DNA from: Clonostachys chloroleuca
Taxonomy: Eukaryota; Ascomycota; Sordariomycetes; Hypocreales; Bionectriaceae
Length of the DNA stretch: 64,000 bases
Reading direction: 5' to 3'
Assembly: GCA_037952775.1 (NCBI GenBank)
Contig: JBANAY010000003.1
Location: 11,408,001-11,472,000 of the forward strand
The notes beneath the pieces are model-generated. The model worked only from the letters and a program-made list of their open reading frames with translations, was not told the DNA's origin and ran no database searches. The translations under genes were made by a program, and so were the position numbers. Positions 60,201-64,000 of the stretch are shown here, piece after piece (within the stretch, counting starts at the first letter, position 1; every line of letters starts with the position of its first letter).

Positions 60201-62066
60201 GGCGGACATTTGAGCCAGACGGGTGCTAATTGCGGAGAGAACCTCTGCCCACTTGGGGTGCATCAAGTGGCTATTGAAGGCCTTCGCAGCGATAGGTAAG
60301 AGCAACCTTTCGATAACCTGGCAAAAGGCCCATTTGACCTTCTGCCCATGGGCCTTACTAAACAGCCTGCCGAGCGAGATAAGAAATTCGCACGACCGCT
60401 CCCAGGCGTCTTCAGGAAGAATCTTGATACGAAGCTGCTGGATCCCGCCCAGGACAAGCTCAACCCTCCCTTCGTTGTCACGGCCTCCTAGGGATGTAGG
60501 GCTTTTCAAGGCGCGCTCTTGGAATGAGCTGTCTAGATCTTCCAAAAATCGACGGGTTACTGGAACAAAGTTGATGTCGCTCATATGCCCCAGCAGCTCA
60601 GCGAATAAATTCCAATTCGCAAGCTTCAGCGGAGAAAGCGACAGCGCCTCGGGATCAGCTGTTTTGAGCTGACCGAATATAATACTCTCTAGTTTGTCTT
60701 CCATTTCGGGTGTTATCGATTGAAGACTGCTTTGGCTGACAACTTCGATCAAGACTCGGCATAGAATGTAAATGGATACCGTAGATCGCCGCTCAGCTTG
60801 TGCGACATACTCTTGTTTTGCAGCCAAGGACGTATTTCCAGCAATACTGCCCTCCGTTCCACCAGAACCTGGAACCCCATTCTGCACGGGTTCAGTATTC
60901 CTTCGCAGCAAAGGACCGGCAGTGACAGCATTGCGCGATTGCAGATGATTTCTAGCCTCGTTGGCAGTGTCACTCTTGCCCTTTCTCCACAGCATCATCG
61001 AGTCAATGAGGGCTTTTGGTTTTGGGCTTGCGATGTGGCCCAGGGCGACAATCAGTTGGTCAAAGGCAGGATCAACTCCTTTCCCGCAAATTTGTTCAAT
61101 ATTAGGTTCAGATTCAATGGCCATAGTACTACATTCATTCAGTTTCTCCTCGGCTTGAGCAATGAACTGGGTTTTGTTATTAGATTAGCCAAAACTGTAC
61201 ACCGAAGGCGCGGAATGGGTAACACAAACCGATGTAAAGAGAACGTGAAGGGCATATTCTCCAACCGTCTTCTGGTCATCCTTGTGGTGGCGAGAGCTGT
61301 GAGAATGATGATGACCTTGTTCGCGTCTCGTTTTACTCGATTTTCGTTCAATCCTGCGCTGAGTCGCGGGAAGAGAAAAGCTCTCGTTTATCGATCCGGT
61401 TCTCTGCAGGGGGAACCCGCTTGGGGTGGTTGAAGAGGCATCCATCGCGGGAGGGTGCCGCGGGTGGTGTCCAATATCTGTCTCGTGCCACCCAGTTGGG
61501 GTCTGTATATCTGGTCTTTCAATACCAGGGGCTCCGTGTGTCATGTTACGAGGACTGAGCGGGCTTGATTTCGAGCTTGCGAGACTGCCATTTCTCGAAT
61601 GTTGTATTCCATTCACAAAGGACGCTTTCCTATGGTGACCATACGTCGCGCTCTTGGGGTCAACGACACGTTCTGTCAGGGCCGATCGGGTAAAAGACGT
61701 CGGGATGCGTGGCGAAGATAGGGCTTGCGGAAGTTGTGGTATCTTCTCTATCGAAGATTCTCTCGAGTGTGTTATGGAGCGAGACGTAAGTGGTGAACCA
61801 AGCGATGGAGCGGGGTACAATGGTCGAGGCCACCCAGTTTCATGTTCGTCTACCTCATTCAATGTTGTGACGGATCGAGACGGAAACTTGACGGGGTCTT
61901 GGTGATGCTCTGGCAGCGTTTGTGGTGGTACTAAAGTAGTTGACAAATCAGCTGGGGCTGACCTCCTCGTTAAATGATGGTCTAGGGTTTCGATGGTCGA
62001 CCCTGGAAGGGAGGTGCTAGGTGAAGGTTTGACGAGATGCAGTGGCAGGTTCTCGAACTTACCCAT
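54246..62066 (-). CDS. TAO3: TAO3/PAG1, furry-family cell-morphogenesis scaffold
   Basis: Two exons, 62066-61230 and 61166-54246, joined in phase 0, give 2585 residues. Exon 1 encodes a disordered Ser/Pro-rich region ending RRHHKDDQKTVGEYALHVLFTS; exon 2 resumes FIAQAEEKLNEC and then MAIESEPNIEQICGKGVDPAFDQ, the conserved start of the furry N-domain. The rest is a very long HEAT/armadillo-like helical array with a Ser-rich C-terminus (PSLRRYASRSRDE). The length is typical of fungal Tao3/Mor2. In yeasts it scaffolds the RAM/MOR pathway, linking an NDR kinase (Cbk1/Orb6) to polarised growth and cell separation. The ATG at 62066 overlaps a donor-like GGTAAGT, so the extreme N-terminus is less certain; splicing there would not keep the frame. 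Confidence 0.92.
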
Positions 62067-64000
62067 TTCGAGTCGCACAAGCGCCCAAGTCCCATGATCT
62101 AGTCTACTCGATCGAGTGCAAAGGATAACTAGGGATGCATTCCGGCGTCAGAGGAATCGTAGGCGAGTGGTCCCTAGGAGCGGCGTGGGCCTCGTTGGTA
62201 CTCCTCTGCGATCAAGTAGAGGCGCTTCGCAGACCCTGCCAGTAAATCAGAGATACCTCAGACTCGCAGTAGGGTAGATGAGGATCCGGTGGTCGAACGT
62301 AGCCAGGCGATGGTTGGCTGTCAAAACGAGATCACTCCTCATACGTCCCAGCAGGTAGTTGGAATCAATGATCCTGACCATGCATCGTCCAGCCCAGACC
62401 ACTGTCCTTGGATAAGGCACAGACCAATGAGGCTCGTGGCGAGCAACGCAGGGATCGAATATTACTGTTCAACCTCCATCCATTTCCTCTCTCCAGTTTG
62501 AGCTCCCATGCGACATGCAAGGGCGGTGGCCTATCAGAAGTCGGGAAGTAGCGGTTGGCGGGGCAAGGAGGGGCAGCTCTCACTGGCTACCGCCCCGTAT
62601 TTCGTGGGTTAGCGTCGCTAGAGCCCAATCCAGGGTCCGTTCCGCTGTGCCACCACATCCAAATCTGCCGCCGTCCTCTCTCCAACTTCTCTGGCTCTCC
62701 TCAGACACACTTGTGACACAGGATGGGGGTGCCTAGTGGGAAAAGGCACAGATAATAAGTTCTGTGTTCCTGTTTCGGTACTGAGATAGTCCATGCACCC
62801 CCGCCACGTGGTGAGATGGGACATACTGCCTGCCACGAACTGGCTGTAGCATTCCCCTCTGAGAAATGAGCTAGTGATTAAGCTCCTCTGAAGTTCAGCC
62901 ACAATGCATGGTCGGTCTTGGACACAGATCTATGAGAACGGGCCCGTTACTGCGTAGGACCGTCAGGGCCGAGGCTATCAGCCGAATACTAATGTTACAA
63001 TGACACAATGGACATCTCTCGACTTGTTCGGCCTGCTACCCTACAGCACCAGAGGCAACATTGCACGCGAGTTATCATAGTTGTTACGAGGAAAATGTGG
63101 TTGGACGTCATCGTTTCGTTGGTGGGTTTGGAACTCGGTTTTGGTTTCTTGTTCTTTTAGACATTAAATACAGAAAGGCTGCGGTATATTTTGCTCAAGG
63201 ATAGAGGGGTCAAAAAATCGGCTCAATCGAAAGTCGGGATCGTCCACTGCAGATCGCAGACATACATCGGGTAAGATTCAAGACACAAACCACCCATGCA
63301 AAAAGCCGTCAGGACTTCGAAATAAGACTCATTTAATAGCGAAGCTTCCCTGCATGTCAGACTACCTAGTAAAAAGTGCGTATCTCGCATTCCGGTGCCA
63401 GCCATGGGAATGTATTCAATCCTTCGATATTCTGTTATGGTTGGCCAAAGCGGAAATATATCGGAATCGCAAATAAAGTACGCTTTTGTACGTAGGATCA
63501 GCCCAAATGAACGGAATATCCCGAGGATAATCCAGTAGATAGTGTGTTAGTGTCAATGTGGACGGCGGATTGATCCCGGAGAACCGTCGTCAACTCCGAG
63601 CCGGACTGTTAGCAAGTCCAGATGGATGCGAAACTTCGGTGAAAATTCCATCGGATTCGGTGCGTGCCAAGGGCCGGAATCTTCGAGGCACCATCCCAGC
63701 CTGCATCAAGTTTCCCATGCATTGATGTAGGATCGACGAGGGAAACTGACCTGATATTCGTATTCGTATCCAAGCCGCTGCCCTGGAACTAAAACTAAGT
63801 ACAGACAGTTGCGTTGGAAAAGGTCGGGATCCCGGCAGGGTGTTCAACCCGGCATCCGACCTCGACACCGCGGCATCTCCTGTAGTTTCCTATTTTGCAA
63901 CGCAGGCGACGTGGAAAAAAGATCGGTTGGTCGGTATCACTTAGGGCACGAGGTTAGTTGTGCATAAGGTCTCCGGACTTCTGAGTCGGCTTGATATACC
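62067..64000. other. TAO3 upstream region, no gene seen
   Basis: About 1.9 kb to the window edge with only short ORFs on both strands and no domain signatures. It includes the TAO3 leader and promoter. A gene starting beyond the window cannot be excluded. Confidence 0.4.

Overview
The window is nuclear DNA from a filamentous ascomycete. The best fit is a Sordariomycete, probably order Hypocreales. This rests on short introns (mostly 50-75 bases) with GT...AG borders and CTAAC-type branch sites, pyrimidine-rich leaders before start codons, and recognisable fungal proteins: a LIM-RhoGAP, STU1, an OLE1 desaturase with a fused cytochrome b5, the PIM1/Lon protease and a TAO3/PAG1 furry-like protein. 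The exact species cannot be named from sequence alone. There is no prokaryotic operon, CRISPR array, rRNA or convincing tRNA.

Layout: FYV7-like rRNA-processing factor (+, 221-933); about 5 kb without a gene; LIM/RhoGAP protein (+, 6003-9976) converging on STU1/CLASP (-, 11052-14484); F-box protein (+, 16570-17646); basic-secretory-protein-like metallopeptidase homologue (+, 18139-18860, frameshifted) converging on a membrane-anchored acidic protein (-, 19235-20413); small secreted protein (-, 22305-22982); 79-residue conserved-looking protein (-, 24988-25290); about 3.8 kb without a gene; cyclin (-, 29077-30089); 697-residue orphan in AT-rich surroundings (+, 30938-33031); SEH1 nucleoporin (+, 33545-34914) converging on OLE1 (-, 35778-37265); kinase-like protein (-, 39597-42365); about 3.6 kb without a gene; mitochondrial Lon (-, 45937-49342, frameshifted); small charged protein (+, 50331-50861); Ure2-type glutathione S-transferase (-, 51007-51887); RRG7-like mitochondrial protein (-, 52858-53566, frameshifted); TAO3/PAG1 (-, 54246-62066).

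Most genes are ordinary housekeeping or cell-organisation genes: Rho signalling and polarity (LIM-RhoGAP, TAO3), microtubules (STU1), nuclear pore (SEH1), mitochondrial maintenance (Lon, RRG7), lipid desaturation (OLE1) and detoxification (GST). They are not a biosynthetic cluster, and no core secondary-metabolism enzyme is present. The accessory-looking genes are the F-box protein, the 697-residue orphan and the small secreted protein.

The points most worth a second look are: three separate genes broken by small indels at G/C runs, which looks like an assembly error; the orphan gene with a 12-base repeat on both sides; the 79-residue gene whose intron, if kept, gives a stop at the splice junction; and a spliced-looking 31-codon ORF after SEH1. 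I found no convincing wholly new system.
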